A stretch of DNA of 64,000 nt from Bacillota bacterium (GCA_023398375.1 JAEWSH010000051.1:620001-684000); one strand, 5' to 3'. Counted from the first letter of the stretch, positions 1 through 8,505 are shown. Translations and numbers: made by a program. Notes: generated by a model not told the origin, from the letters alone.

Positions 1-97
1 TTCTGCCGTACTTGCCCAAAGGCTGTGTCGGTTGCGGTGTCAATGTGAGGTCGGGTATCAGATAATCCCCGTTCCGGCTGTAAGTGATTTCGCTCAT
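1..97 (-). CDS. tnpV: Nested TnpV-like protein, start only (runs off the left edge)
   Basis: An ATG at 97 opens a frame shifted +1 relative to the methylase/helicase gene that contains it. It is preceded by GAAAGGAG at a good distance. The 32 visible codons read MSEITYSRNGDYLIPDL, then a stretch rich in Thr and Pro, then PLGKYGR. This is the characteristic N-terminus of the TnpV family of small transposon-encoded proteins of unknown function. The start lies 760 nt after the start of the host gene. A second, complete example at 51852 lies 766 nt after its host start in the same +1 frame. The upstream codons of both frames are open, so this is real dual coding and not a frameshift. Confidence 0.7.
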   Translation of the reverse strand, partial: MSEITYSRNGDYLIPDLTLTPQPTQPLGKYGR

Positions 98-857
98 ATT
101 CATTGCTCCTTTCACGCTCTGTTTTGATGATAGTAAGTGATATTTGTCTGAAAATCTGTTCGCTTTGTTCGCTGACCGCCGTACCTAAAAGGCTGACAGC
201 AGCAGAGGTGTTAAAATCAAAGATTGGGAGAAAATCCTCATGCTCAAAGTAGCTCTCGGTATCCAGTCCACATCGTTTCATAAGGGTATAGGCAATGCTG
301 ACTGTTGCGGCATTTTCAAAAGCTGCTTTGAGGTTGTCCTCGTCATAGTCCTCTAAAAAGCTGTTCTCTGCAAAATAGGGTAAATCCTCTTTGTGGTTAT
401 CATAATACTCTGCCGCCAAATCTTTTGCAATGTTGTAAAATCCATCGGCAAGATTATCACCGCTTACACCGAATTTGTCCTCGAGCATTTCTAAAATGGG
501 CTGTTCGTGGTGTTCTTTCATTTCCCAAAGGAAAGGGCGGCGAGAATTATCTCTGCCGCCCGTATCGGAAACATCAAACACATATTTCAGTTTTGGGGTA
601 TCACCTGTGGGGTCAAGCAGGGCAATGCCCGTAGAGCCACGGCGAACATATCTGTTCATTTTACTGTTCCACAGCTCATAATCGGCACAAGCCGTTGCAT
701 CGGGTCTTTGTGCGTAAATCATAAGCTGTTCATGGTATGGGTATTTATAAAGCCGCCCCACGGTGGCAAGAAAACCTGTCCAGTTGGCAAGGCTGATTGT
801 CAGTCTTTCGGCTGTATGCTCTGCAAGCTGTGCAAAGGCTTGTGCTTTTGTTGGCAT
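1..857 (-). CDS. DarB-like N6-methylase/SNF2 helicase, N-terminal part (runs off the left edge)
   Basis: The frame is open from an ATG at 857 to the window edge (285 codons). A ribosome binding site (AGGAGG) lies just upstream. The first ~220 residues match, segment by segment, the start of the 2619-residue methylase/helicase at 51086: both have YAQRPDAT near residue 50, a short basic stretch followed by G-IA, and KY-FD further on. The family is a large ICE-encoded fusion of N6-adenine methylase and SNF2 helicase resembling phage P1 DarB, which protects transferred DNA from restriction. Only the N-terminal domain is in view, so the catalytic parts cannot be checked. It is the last gene visible in the leftward ICE operon. 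From about position 97 downward the same DNA also encodes a tnpV-like frame. Confidence 0.8.
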   Translation of the reverse strand, partial: MPTKAQAFAQLAEHTAERLTISLANWTGFLATVGRLYKYPYHEQLMIYAQRPDATACADYELWNSKMNRYVRRGSTGIALLDPTGDTPKLKYVFDVSDTGGRDNSRRPFLWEMKEHHEQPILEMLEDKFGVSGDNLADGFYNIAKDLAAEYYDNHKEDLPYFAENSFLEDYDEDNLKAAFENAATVSIAYTLMKRCGLDTESYFEHEDFLPIFDFNTSAAVSLLGTAVSEQSEQIFRQISLTIIKTERERSNEYERNHLQPERGLSDTRPHIDTATDTAFGQVRQ

Positions 858-882
858 TGTTAGTCCTCCTTTTTGGTAAAGA

Positions 883-912
883 AAAAGCACTTCTACGAAT
901 AGAAGTGCTTTT
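883..912 (-). terminator. Rho-independent terminator hairpin
   Basis: A perfect 13-bp stem (883-895 with 900-912) has a 4-nt loop. On the minus strand it is followed by TTTTTCTTT. It lies downstream of the nuclease-like cargo gene and just before the ribosome binding site of the methylase/helicase gene, so it should limit read-through from cargo into that gene. Confidence 0.8.
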
Positions 913-940
913 AAACCTGTTATTTTATCATCTTAATAAT

Positions 941-1837
941 TTACTGTTTAAAGATATGTTTGAGTATTTCAAAATTTATATCAGATATTTTGCTTGATGT
1001 CATTACCTTATAATCTTGGTATAATTGGGGTGTAATCGCTGATAACCATAAGCATCGTACCGTTGTAAACACCACTCCCATAGTATGTTCCAAATTAGAT
1101 GTTAAAACATCTTCAATAAGGTTTGCCTTTTGTTTTCTGAAGTTATTCTCTAATACATCATTTACTTTCCGTACCATTTCATCTATGGTAGAGTACTCAT
1201 AGTCTGGGAGCTTATCAGATATACAGTTGTATATATCTATAAAAACTAATTTATTGTGTGTAGATGCATCATTTACTAAAGCAAGTTGTTTACAAGCCTT
1301 TTTGAAGTTTTGCTCTAAAGTCTTAATTGATTTGATGCGTTTACATTCTATGTAAACAACATCCTGTTCTTTAAATGCGACAACATCTGTGCTTTGTGTG
1401 AAGTCAATAGTATATCCCCATTTAGACTTAAACCACGATGCAACTAATAATTCATATAGAAAATCTCTTGCAGGGTCTGTTGGGTTACTAACATCAAAAA
1501 AGTCACTCCCTGCAACAACTTTCCTCAGTCGCTCCTTAAATGCAGTACTATTTTCATCTTTGAAAGCATCGTAAATTTGAACTAATTGAAAGGATTCTTG
1601 GGCGGCTTCATTTAATTTTTTGAATTTCCTTTCCATATCGTCGAGAGAACCTGTTTTTTTATAATTATCAAGGTTTTCGGGCTTGTAAAAGTCATCAATA
1701 TATCCTCTATATCTTGAATATCTCGATAAATCAATATTCATATTCATTTTTCTTATCCATTGAATTACTTCATTCAATTTATTCATAAAACAGCTTGTAT
1801 GCGTTAATTCATAGGAAATTCGCTGTAAATCACTCAC
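941..1837 (-). CDS. PD-(D/E)XK nuclease-like cargo protein
   Basis: The product has 298 residues and I do not recognise the family. I chose the GTG at 1837 because AAAGGAG sits 8 nt upstream; the longer TTG start at 1873 has no such site. The centre of the protein shows the pattern of the PD-(D/E)XK nuclease fold: Glu129 in a helix (DFLYELLVA), Asp151 in STDVVA, and Glu164-Cys-Lys166 in VYIECKR. This is the arrangement seen in restriction and repair endonucleases. The N-terminal ~100 residues are helical and charged and may bind a partner or DNA. The gene is clearly more AT-rich than the conjugation genes around it and ends in its own terminator, so it looks like inserted cargo. A defence or DNA-processing role is inference. 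Confidence 0.6.
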   Translation of the reverse strand: MSDLQRISYELTHTSCFMNKLNEVIQWIRKMNMNIDLSRYSRYRGYIDDFYKPENLDNYKKTGSLDDMERKFKKLNEAAQESFQLVQIYDAFKDENSTAFKERLRKVVAGSDFFDVSNPTDPARDFLYELLVASWFKSKWGYTIDFTQSTDVVAFKEQDVVYIECKRIKSIKTLEQNFKKACKQLALVNDASTHNKLVFIDIYNCISDKLPDYEYSTIDEMVRKVNDVLENNFRKQKANLIEDVLTSNLEHTMGVVFTTVRCLWLSAITPQLYQDYKVMTSSKISDINFEILKHIFKQ

Positions 1838-1925
1838 AAAAACAACTCCTTTCTTGTATTTATGATATTGCAATTATATCATAAAAAACAACCCTAAATC
1901 CACACCTGAATTATTATCCTTCCGC

Positions 1926-2141
1926 CTACTCAAAATCAGCTATCAGCTCATCGGAAACAGCAGTAAAATCTTCATCACTCATTGCTTGCAATTTAGCAAT
2001 TACCGAATGTGTAAGTTCCTTTAATTCAGTTTCATCACTCTGTAAGTGGGTCTGAATTTCGGTAAGGCTATCAATCAAGCCTTGTCTTGTCTGTATGCCG
2101 TAAATGCACATCAAATTGGTTTCCTCAACTGTAAAATTCAT
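1926..2141 (-). CDS. Transposon-transfer assisting protein (TTRAP family)
   Basis: The product has 71 residues. It begins MNFTVEETNLMCIYG, ends in an acidic tail and has DETEL and MSDEDFTA in the middle, which is the pattern of the small TTRAP family found in Tn1549-like elements. The ATG at 2141 follows the TAA stop of the upstream ArdC-like gene by a single base (TAATATG), so translation is probably coupled. A longer reading starting inside the upstream gene is a shadow. The family is linked to conjugative transposon transfer by genomic association; its biochemical role is not known. Confidence 0.85.
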   Translation of the reverse strand: MNFTVEETNLMCIYGIQTRQGLIDSLTEIQTHLQSDETELKELTHSVIAKLQAMSDEDFTAVSDELIADFE

Positions 2142-2142
2142 A

Positions 2143-4464
2143 TTATCGCTCCATTTCCGCATCCATTGAGGGTGCTTTTTTTGATTTTTCGTTGTGCTGT
2201 GATGGCTTTGTTTTAAGCTGTTCCATAACGGATTGTTTTTCTTCCCTGCGTGTAGCATCAAGCAAATCCATAAGGGAGATAGGTGTGCCGCTTTTGGCTT
2301 CTTCCTCAAGCTGTGCCACGGTTGGCTGATTGTTGATGATACCGTCAATCTGATTAAAGTTTTGCTCAGTGGACAGCTCGGCGGTACGTAAGGGGTTATC
2401 CTCGTTTACAATTGCAAAGGCACGGGTGCCGTTACCCATAATGAGATACGCTCCGTTATCCGAAGAATGGTGGTAGCCGTAGCCTGACTGTTCCATCTGT
2501 TCCTTGGTCATGGTGGTGAGAGAGAATCTACCTCTTGGAGTGGCGATTTTCTCGCCAGTAAGAAAGCGGTCCGGCACGAGAGTTTTTGGCTCTGCAAACT
2601 TTGGCAGCTCCACAAAACCAAAACTATCGCAGTAATGGTATGTTATAACACCGTCTTGCTTGATAGCAATGATGTCACTGACTGACAGGGAATGTCCTTT
2701 GAAATCGGCAGGGTGATCATTGTTAAACCTATCCCATAATTCCTCAAGTCTATCTCTTTGGGTGGCATGGTTGGTAAACGGTTCAGAGTAGATAAAGTTG
2801 TAATTGTCATGCTCTACGGTCAGCCCCTTGCTATTTATCCAGTCAAGTCCCTCAAAGCGATAATCTCTAAGCTCTGCACCGTCCTTTAGCTGATAGATGG
2901 CAAAGGCATTGTCGGTGCGTTCCAAAAAGAGCTGTTCTGACATATCGGGGGAAGATTTGCTATCACCCTCATGCTCCTGCAAGGCAAGCCAGTCTGCCTT
3001 TTCAATACCGAAAAAACCATCGTGATTATCAATATCTTCATGGTCAAAAGCCATTGCTTCGGTGTTGTCCTCATAAAGCAGATATACTGTTAAATCCTGT
3101 TCCCACAGCTCTGTGGCTCGTTCCTTTGAAAGTGGTAGCAGTTCATCGGAGGTATAGCCATAGGCATTACAGTCATCAATACTCACTGATGGGTCGGGCA
3201 TAGGATAGTCATGTTGGATAGGCTCATCAATCCGCTGTTCCTCGGCAGTTCTGCTTTCAAAATACTCCTTGAGGTCATCAAAGCCGTTCCAAACATCGTC
3301 AAGCACCAGTTTGCCGTCACCGTCCACAATGACGCAGGCAGCACTGTCACCGTGTTCCTCATGCTCAACAAGAAAGTATTTTGTGCTGTCCACAACCTCG
3401 GTATCAATGACATACCAAGTGCCGATATGTCCGTCCACCTCAATGTTATAGCCATCATCGGTAATCTGACCTTTGTTGAGGTCGGGGGCTTGCTCCGGCA
3501 CAGAGGTTTCAGCGGTCAAATCAATACCACGCTCTTTAACAATTTCAGCAAAGTGTGTATCAATGCCGGCTATCAGTTCTGATGAGATTTTGTTGATGGT
3601 TTCCAGTGAAGCCCGAAGCTCGGCAAGCTCCTTGCCCTTGCTCCAAGAAGCAATATAGCCCAAGCTGTTCTCGGCGGTCTGTATGCCGTAATAGCTACAA
3701 ACAGCAAAGGAAATGCTTTCCGCTTCAACTTCCTCTGTATTACGGCTTTTGGGTTTATTGGGCTTAGGATTTTCACCAAGCTGTGTTTGTAGCTCTTTTT
3801 CCATTTCTCGGTTATGAAAGAGAGAATGTGCCACCTCGTGAATAGCGGCAGAAACGGTCTGCACCTCGCTCATGCCCTCACGGATTGTAATGCGTTTTTC
3901 CTCCGTGTGATAGTATCCGTCCGTATCTTTGGGCAGTGGCATAATTTTAATGGGGACAGGTGCGGTGCGCTTAATGGCTTCCATAAACACCTCAAACTGT
4001 TCTACATTTCCAGTAAGATTGTTTGCGAGAGTGGGCAACGGATCACCCTCGGTTTGGGATACATCAAACACAGATACCACACGGAACATTGGTATCTGTA
4101 CTTCTACTTCCTCGGTCTGCACCTTGCCGCTTGCATCAAGGAGAGGGGCTTTGGTCTGTGGGTCGAGCTTTTCTCGTTCCTCCTTGATTTTGTATGGGGT
4201 GGGTGCAATGATTTTAATGCTTTTTTCGCCCTTTTTGACAAAGCGAGAAAAGCCATCACGCCATTTGTTAAAGCCTGCCACAAGGGTGGCATCGGGCTTT
4301 TGCATGGAGATAAGCAGGGTGTTGTTCAGAGAGTATTTGTGAAAACGGCTCATGATCTGAAGATAGCTTTTGTATTTGTCGCTCTCAAAAAGCTCCTTGA
4401 TACCAGTTTCAATGCTGTCGGTTATTTCCTTTAAGCGTTCTTTGGGGTTTTGTTTTTCAGCCAT
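2143..4464 (-). CDS. ArdC-like antirestriction protein with zincin, YodL and DUF4316 domains
   Basis: The product has 773 residues. Residues ~1-130 resemble the ArdC N-terminal ssDNA-binding domain (SLNNTLLI, QKPDATLVAGF, KKGEKSI). A zinc metallopeptidase motif HEVAH is at 209-213, with a Glu-rich stretch near 243-250 that could supply the third ligand. A YodL domain follows at about 515-620 (FAIYQLKDG, HSLSVSDII), then a DUF4316 region at 635-690. ArdC proteins protect incoming conjugative DNA from host restriction; the peptidase part is often present in ICE versions. It is co-oriented with the transfer operon and coupled to the TTRAP gene downstream. The opposite-strand frame of 206 codons inside it is a shadow. 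Confidence 0.85.
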   Translation of the reverse strand: MAEKQNPKERLKEITDSIETGIKELFESDKYKSYLQIMSRFHKYSLNNTLLISMQKPDATLVAGFNKWRDGFSRFVKKGEKSIKIIAPTPYKIKEEREKLDPQTKAPLLDASGKVQTEEVEVQIPMFRVVSVFDVSQTEGDPLPTLANNLTGNVEQFEVFMEAIKRTAPVPIKIMPLPKDTDGYYHTEEKRITIREGMSEVQTVSAAIHEVAHSLFHNREMEKELQTQLGENPKPNKPKSRNTEEVEAESISFAVCSYYGIQTAENSLGYIASWSKGKELAELRASLETINKISSELIAGIDTHFAEIVKERGIDLTAETSVPEQAPDLNKGQITDDGYNIEVDGHIGTWYVIDTEVVDSTKYFLVEHEEHGDSAACVIVDGDGKLVLDDVWNGFDDLKEYFESRTAEEQRIDEPIQHDYPMPDPSVSIDDCNAYGYTSDELLPLSKERATELWEQDLTVYLLYEDNTEAMAFDHEDIDNHDGFFGIEKADWLALQEHEGDSKSSPDMSEQLFLERTDNAFAIYQLKDGAELRDYRFEGLDWINSKGLTVEHDNYNFIYSEPFTNHATQRDRLEELWDRFNNDHPADFKGHSLSVSDIIAIKQDGVITYHYCDSFGFVELPKFAEPKTLVPDRFLTGEKIATPRGRFSLTTMTKEQMEQSGYGYHHSSDNGAYLIMGNGTRAFAIVNEDNPLRTAELSTEQNFNQIDGIINNQPTVAQLEEEAKSGTPISLMDLLDATRREEKQSVMEQLKTKPSQHNEKSKKAPSMDAEMER

Positions 4465-4580
4465 AGTGGTGTACTCCTTTCAAAACGTGTTGTTCTTAGG
4501 TGGTAATTCGTGATAAAATAGATACATAGCATCTGAACAATTAGCAATTTGCTATTTCGATAATAAAGGACGTGTACTTA

Positions 4581-5270
4581 ATGGATAAATTAATTCCCAT
4601 ACTTATATTGATTGGTGTAATTATTGTAGGCTTTGTAATTAAGGTATTTGAGCTAAAAAACATAGTCAAACGAATTGATTTTACAAACGACTACCGCAAC
4701 AAATTCGTTGACTTTGTAAATACTCTTTTTTCAGCAAAATCTTTTAACCAAAAGTTATATTACGAATTAACCTCTGAAGTAAAAGCAATGCAATATGAGC
4801 TTGGTGCAGATGGTGTATTTGCTCATGTTATTGATGGATTAAAAGGATATTCGACAAATAACTATCAACTGCTTGTGAACTTCTTGCCAGAATTAAGGAA
4901 TGCAGTCAACGAAATGGATAATTCAATAATAATGATGAGGTGTTCCCAATCCGCTGGCGATTGTGATGATATGTTTATTCGACATTTAGGTTCTTTACAA
5001 GAATACGATAAGCATGTTAGGAAAAACCTATTTAATCCTTTTTCATGCTTTTCAGATGGTGTCAAAAGTATCGTGGCACTTCCGGTTTTGTTGCTTAATT
5101 GGCTTGGTTTTCTTTCTGATGAACGAACTAAAAAAATTAAAAGCTCTTGGGTTGTTGGTGTTCTGAATTTTATAGTAGTGATTTTAGGACTGATAGGTAG
5201 TGTAGTTACTATCGCTTTGGGTTGGGAACAATTTTTGCAAATGATAAACAACTTTATATCTGATTTTTAG
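4581..5270 (+). CDS. Predicted membrane protein, cargo
   Basis: The product has 229 residues from the ATG at 4581, which has AAAGGA 10 nt upstream. The alternative GTG at 4572 is too close to that site. One membrane helix lies at the N-terminus (residues ~3-21). Two more hydrophobic stretches lie near the C-terminus, around residues 160-180 and 190-215. Between them is a ~130-residue soluble helical region with Cys residues (MRCSQSAGDCDD). I do not recognise the family. It is AT-rich, runs opposite to the ICE operon, and sits between the ArdC-like and topoisomerase genes with its own terminator. That suggests a cargo insertion, perhaps an exclusion or defence gene, but no function can be shown. 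Confidence 0.65.
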   Translation: MDKLIPILILIGVIIVGFVIKVFELKNIVKRIDFTNDYRNKFVDFVNTLFSAKSFNQKLYYELTSEVKAMQYELGADGVFAHVIDGLKGYSTNNYQLLVNFLPELRNAVNEMDNSIIMMRCSQSAGDCDDMFIRHLGSLQEYDKHVRKNLFNPFSCFSDGVKSIVALPVLLLNWLGFLSDERTKKIKSSWVVGVLNFIVVILGLIGSVVTIALGWEQFLQMINNFISDF

Positions 5271-5274
5271 TAGG

Positions 5275-5303
5275 ACAGCCACCACACCTGTGATGGCTGT
5301 TTT
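5275..5303 (+). terminator. Terminator of the cargo membrane protein gene
   Basis: A 7-bp stem ACAGCCA/TGGCTGT (5275-5281 with 5294-5300) is extended by a further CAC/GTG pairing and followed by TTTATT. It begins 4 nt after the stop codon and separates the plus-strand cargo gene from the converging topoisomerase gene. Confidence 0.7.
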
Positions 5304-5309
5304 ATTGCC

Positions 5310-7376
5310 CTATTTCTTCTTCGCCACAAACTCCATCATGAAATTCACAAACTGCCCTCCAGTATCATCAAGAACAGCTATGCAATCATAGGTCTTGCCT
5401 GTCTTTTCGGAATAGCAGCCTGTAAGGGGTACTTTTCCATTTTTCAAAAGATCGGTGACAATCGCCTTTGTTACGGTCTTTTTCTTTGCGGTAAAAAAGC
5501 GGTTTTCTTTCCAAATGGCAAAGCTACAAGCCTTATCAGAGCAACAAAAGCCCTTTTTGTTCTCGGTGACAGCACCACTGCAACGAGGGCATTTTCCTAC
5601 GCTTTCACGGTCAGAGGGGAAAAGAGTATCAGCTCCCTTAATTACTTCATAGGTCTTTACAAGAGCAGAGGTCATGTCCACAATCTCCAATAGGAACGCA
5701 TCGGCGGTCATCTCCCCATGCTCCACAAGTTTCAGTTTTTCTTCCCACTCGGCGGTCATCAATGGGGACTGCACCTGTTCGGGCAGTACGGTGATAAGGG
5801 CTGTGCCTTTGTGGGTGGCGGTGAAGTATTTTACCTTTTTATCACCTTTTCTTTCTGCAAGTCCCGATTTAATCAGTTTTTCCAAAATGCCTGCTCTCGT
5901 TGCCGGAGTGCCAATGCCCTTACGCTCGGTATCAACCTCGGCTTTGTTGGCATTTTCCATTGAGGACAGCAGGGTATCATCGGTAAAGGGTTTTGGCGGT
6001 GAGGTTTTACCCTCCTTGATTTCAGCCTTTGCGGTAAAAACATCGCCCTGGACAATGCTTGGCAGGGCTTGGTCCTTATCTTCCTTTTCTTGCTCATCCT
6101 TATAAAGCCTTTGCACCGCCTTAAAACCGTCTTGGAGGACGGTTTTTCCTTTCGCTGTAAAAACAGACTCACCACATTTTGCCGTGATAACTGTTTCGCT
6201 AAAGCGGTGGGTATCGCCAATGGCAACCAAAAGACGAATAGCAAGGAGCAGCAGGGTTTCACGCTCTCCGGCAGGCAAGCTCTGCACATCAAGCCCCTTG
6301 ATATTCATGGTTGGGATAATGGCATGGTGGTCGCTGACTTTGGAGCTGTCAATAACCTGTGTTGTGTTTATAGGCAGCTCGGTAGCTTGTGGCATAAAAA
6401 ATCCTGCCGTAGCTTTGGCCAAGACAGGAATAGTGTTTTCCATATCCTCGGTTAAAAATCTGCTGTCTGTTCGGGGATATGTGATGTATTTCTTTTCATA
6501 AAGGCTCTGTGCATAAGAGAGGGTCTGTTCGGCGGTAAAGCCCAATAGCTTATTGGCTTCACGCTGCAAGGTGGTGAGGTCGTAGAGCTTGGGCGGTTTT
6601 TCTGTCTTTTCCTTTTGCTCAACGCTATCAATGGTAACGCTCTGACCGTCACAAGCCTGTAAAACTGCCATAGCCTGTGCCTTATTTTTTAGCTTTTCGC
6701 CTATAAGGGAAAAACCGTTACAGGTAAGGTGTACCGTATAAAAAGACTCGGGCTTAAAGGCAGAAATAGCAGCATCACGCTCACAAATCATGGCAAGGGT
6801 GGGTGACATCACTCGCCCAATGTTTAAGGTCTGCCCATAAAGGACAGAAAAAAGACGAGTGGCATTGATACCCACAATCCAGTCAGCTTTTGCCCTGCAC
6901 AGTGCCGCTTGATAGAGGTTGTCATATTCCTTACCGTCTTTTAGGTTTTCAAAGCCCTTTTGAATGGCGGTGTCCTCAAGGGAGAAAATCCAAAGCCGTT
7001 TGACAGACTTGTTACAGCCTGCCTTTTCATAGACAAGGCGAAAGATTAGCTCACCCTCACGCCCTGCATCGGTGGCACAGATAACGGTATCTACTTGGCT
7101 GTCCTTTAGTAGCTTTTTCAGCACAGTAAACTGCTTTTTGGTACTGGCTGAAACTTGATACTGCCAAAGGGCAGGAAGTATGGGTAAGTCCCCATACCTC
7201 CATTTCGCATATTTTTCATCGTAACTGTCAGCGGCGGCAAGCTCCACCAAATGCCCGACACACCAACTGACGATATATCCGTTTCCTTCGGTATAGCCGT
7301 CCTTACGGCTTGTTGCACCCAATATCTTGGCGATACTTTGTGCAACACTTGGTTTTTCTGCAATGACTAACTGCAT
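5310..7376 (-). CDS. topB: DNA topoisomerase III (type IA)
   Basis: The product has 688 residues from the ATG at 7376, preceded by AGGAGGG. The longer frame upstream has no matching start. The TOPRIM domain has the catalytic Glu7 (IAEKPSV) and DAGREGE at 103-109. The active-site tyrosine is Tyr300 in YITYPRTDS. The C-terminus carries a zinc-ribbon-like segment (CPRCSG, then two further Cys). Type IA topoisomerases relax and decatenate DNA through a transient 5'-phosphotyrosine. ICE-encoded TopB proteins are thought to help replicate or process the transferred strand. The gene follows a 54-residue ORF with a 4-nt gap and belongs to the leftward transfer operon. Confidence 0.95.
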   Translation of the reverse strand: MQLVIAEKPSVAQSIAKILGATSRKDGYTEGNGYIVSWCVGHLVELAAADSYDEKYAKWRYGDLPILPALWQYQVSASTKKQFTVLKKLLKDSQVDTVICATDAGREGELIFRLVYEKAGCNKSVKRLWIFSLEDTAIQKGFENLKDGKEYDNLYQAALCRAKADWIVGINATRLFSVLYGQTLNIGRVMSPTLAMICERDAAISAFKPESFYTVHLTCNGFSLIGEKLKNKAQAMAVLQACDGQSVTIDSVEQKEKTEKPPKLYDLTTLQREANKLLGFTAEQTLSYAQSLYEKKYITYPRTDSRFLTEDMENTIPVLAKATAGFFMPQATELPINTTQVIDSSKVSDHHAIIPTMNIKGLDVQSLPAGERETLLLLAIRLLVAIGDTHRFSETVITAKCGESVFTAKGKTVLQDGFKAVQRLYKDEQEKEDKDQALPSIVQGDVFTAKAEIKEGKTSPPKPFTDDTLLSSMENANKAEVDTERKGIGTPATRAGILEKLIKSGLAERKGDKKVKYFTATHKGTALITVLPEQVQSPLMTAEWEEKLKLVEHGEMTADAFLLEIVDMTSALVKTYEVIKGADTLFPSDRESVGKCPRCSGAVTENKKGFCCSDKACSFAIWKENRFFTAKKKTVTKAIVTDLLKNGKVPLTGCYSEKTGKTYDCIAVLDDTGGQFVNFMMEFVAKKK

Positions 7377-7380
7377 ATTT

Positions 7381-7545
7381 TTATCCCTCCTTATCCTGTT
7401 TAGGGGCTTCAACTTTTTTATGCACCACAATCAGCTTGCGAATTTTCTGCTCCTTTTTGGGAGTTCTGTCCATAGCAGGAGCAGAAGAATACTGTGGCTT
7501 TTGCATCATCATTTTTTCGTACACGCTATCGGTAAAATACGTCAT
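7381..7545 (-). CDS. Small basic protein between the DUF4366 gene and topB
   Basis: A 54-codon frame starts with ATG at 7545, overlapping the TGA stop of the upstream DUF4366 gene (ATGA), and ends 4 nt before the topB start. The product begins MTYFTDSVYEKMMMQK and is rich in Lys and Arg in its second half. The tight coupling on both sides and the absence of any other frame in the gap argue that it is translated. The end of the frame also contains the AGGAGG ribosome binding site of topB. No family is recognised with confidence; the function is unknown. Confidence 0.65.
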   Translation of the reverse strand: MTYFTDSVYEKMMMQKPQYSSAPAMDRTPKKEQKIRKLIVVHKKVEAPKQDKEG

Positions 7546-8255
7546 TTCACATCGTCCTCGCTTTCCACGGTAGTTTCCTCCTGTTCCTCGGCAATAGGCT
7601 CATACTCGTCCTCATCGTCCTCATCGCTGTAATCATATTCGTTTACATTGGGGTTGCTCTGTGGCTTTGCGTTGTTTTTCATCACCTTGAAATAGTAGAA
7701 AGCACCGCCACTCACTAAGCCCACCGCAAGCAGGAGTACCAAAATCCCCATTGGATTACCATTTTCTTTTTCGGGCTGTGGCTCGTCAGCAGGCTCGGTT
7801 ACTTCGGCAGCTTGGCCTGTGCATTTTGTTTTGTCAGTGCTGCATACAGAGCAATCGGCGTTTACTGCACCCACTTCGCATTTATCGGTGCAAGAGCAAA
7901 CTGTCGGCGTGGCAGTGCCTTCTTCCATAAGAGCAAGCAAATCGGCTTCATCTACCATATTTAAGAGGTACACATTGTCCTCTTTTCCTGCACGGTCGAT
8001 GACAAGATAGAAGTAGTTGCCATTTTTGGATACGGCGGTAATGAACTGCTTATCAATCTCGTCTGTTTGATCCACATCGTCCACAAGGGTCAAATTACCC
8101 TCGGGAGTAAGAGGAGATGATGGAGTTTCGGTTACTTCGGGGGTCGGTTCAACATAATCTTCGCCGCCACCTGCAAAGGCTGTGGTAGAAAAAGCGGTAA
8201 AGCAAAGTACCGTCATAAGCATAACGGCAAAAATACGGATTTTAGATTTCTTCAT
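7542..8255 (-). CDS. DUF4366 family membrane protein
   Basis: The product has 237 residues from the ATG at 8255 (AGGAGG upstream). A signal peptide is visible (MKKSKIRIFAVML, then a hydrophobic run ending in AFA). Next come an acidic Thr/Pro-rich linker, a globular region with a Cys cluster (CSCTDKC, CSVCSTDKTKC), a transmembrane helix near residues 172-193 and an acidic C-terminal cytoplasmic tail. This is the DUF4366 layout seen next to topB in Tn1549-like ICEs. It probably sits in the membrane facing the wall and may be a transfer-complex component. Its start overlaps the end of the DUF4315 gene by 14 nt. Confidence 0.8.
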   Translation of the reverse strand: MKKSKIRIFAVMLMTVLCFTAFSTTAFAGGGEDYVEPTPEVTETPSSPLTPEGNLTLVDDVDQTDEIDKQFITAVSKNGNYFYLVIDRAGKEDNVYLLNMVDEADLLALMEEGTATPTVCSCTDKCEVGAVNADCSVCSTDKTKCTGQAAEVTEPADEPQPEKENGNPMGILVLLLAVGLVSGGAFYYFKVMKNNAKPQSNPNVNEYDYSDEDDEDEYEPIAEEQEETTVESEDDVK

Positions 8256-8493
8256 TCTTGTTTTCCTCCTGTTTTTCAGATGAAAAAGGCACACCGCTTT
8301 TACTGCGGTATGCCGTAATTACATCGTTTAGATTTTCTGTGCTGATTTTTGCACCTCGGATAAGCCCGATAATTTCAAGGTTTTCAAACTCGGTCTTTTG
8401 CTTGTTCAGTTCGTCCCATTTCTCTTGTAAAAGCACCATTTTGTCCTCAATTTTTTTCATGTCGGACAACACTTTTTTTAGTTTTGCGTTCAA
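8242..8493 (-). CDS. DUF4315 family protein
   Basis: The product has 83 residues and is largely coiled coil in its N-terminal half (repeated Lys/Glu/Leu, KKIEDKMVLLQEKWDELNKQ). A conserved core follows (IIGLIRGAKIS). The start is TTG at 8493 with a strong AAGGAGG seven bases upstream. DUF4315 proteins are standard members of Tn1549-like transfer operons between the CHAP hydrolase and the DUF4366 protein. Its function is unknown; the coiled coil suggests a structural or adaptor role. The 3' part contains a 9-bp stem with one mismatch in the mRNA. Confidence 0.8.
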   Translation of the reverse strand: MNAKLKKVLSDMKKIEDKMVLLQEKWDELNKQKTEFENLEIIGLIRGAKISTENLNDVITAYRSKSGVPFSSEKQEENKNEEI

Positions 8494-8505
8494 ATAGTTT
8501 CCTCC

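Noticed and set aside
507..863. 118-codon plus-strand frame at the left edge
   Set aside because: The opposite strand encodes the DarB-like N-terminus, which matches the second copy in the window.
1926..2348. Long version (140 codons) of the TTRAP gene
   Set aside because: The extra N-terminal part overlaps the ArdC-like gene out of frame; the ATG at 2141 gives the usual family length and is coupled to the upstream stop.
3814..4434. 206-codon plus-strand frame inside the ArdC-like gene
   Set aside because: It lies antisense to conserved ArdC and zincin motifs and has no recognisable domain.
7542..8294. Longer start of the DUF4366 protein
   Set aside because: The extra 13 residues precede a clean signal peptide and ribosome binding site at 8255.
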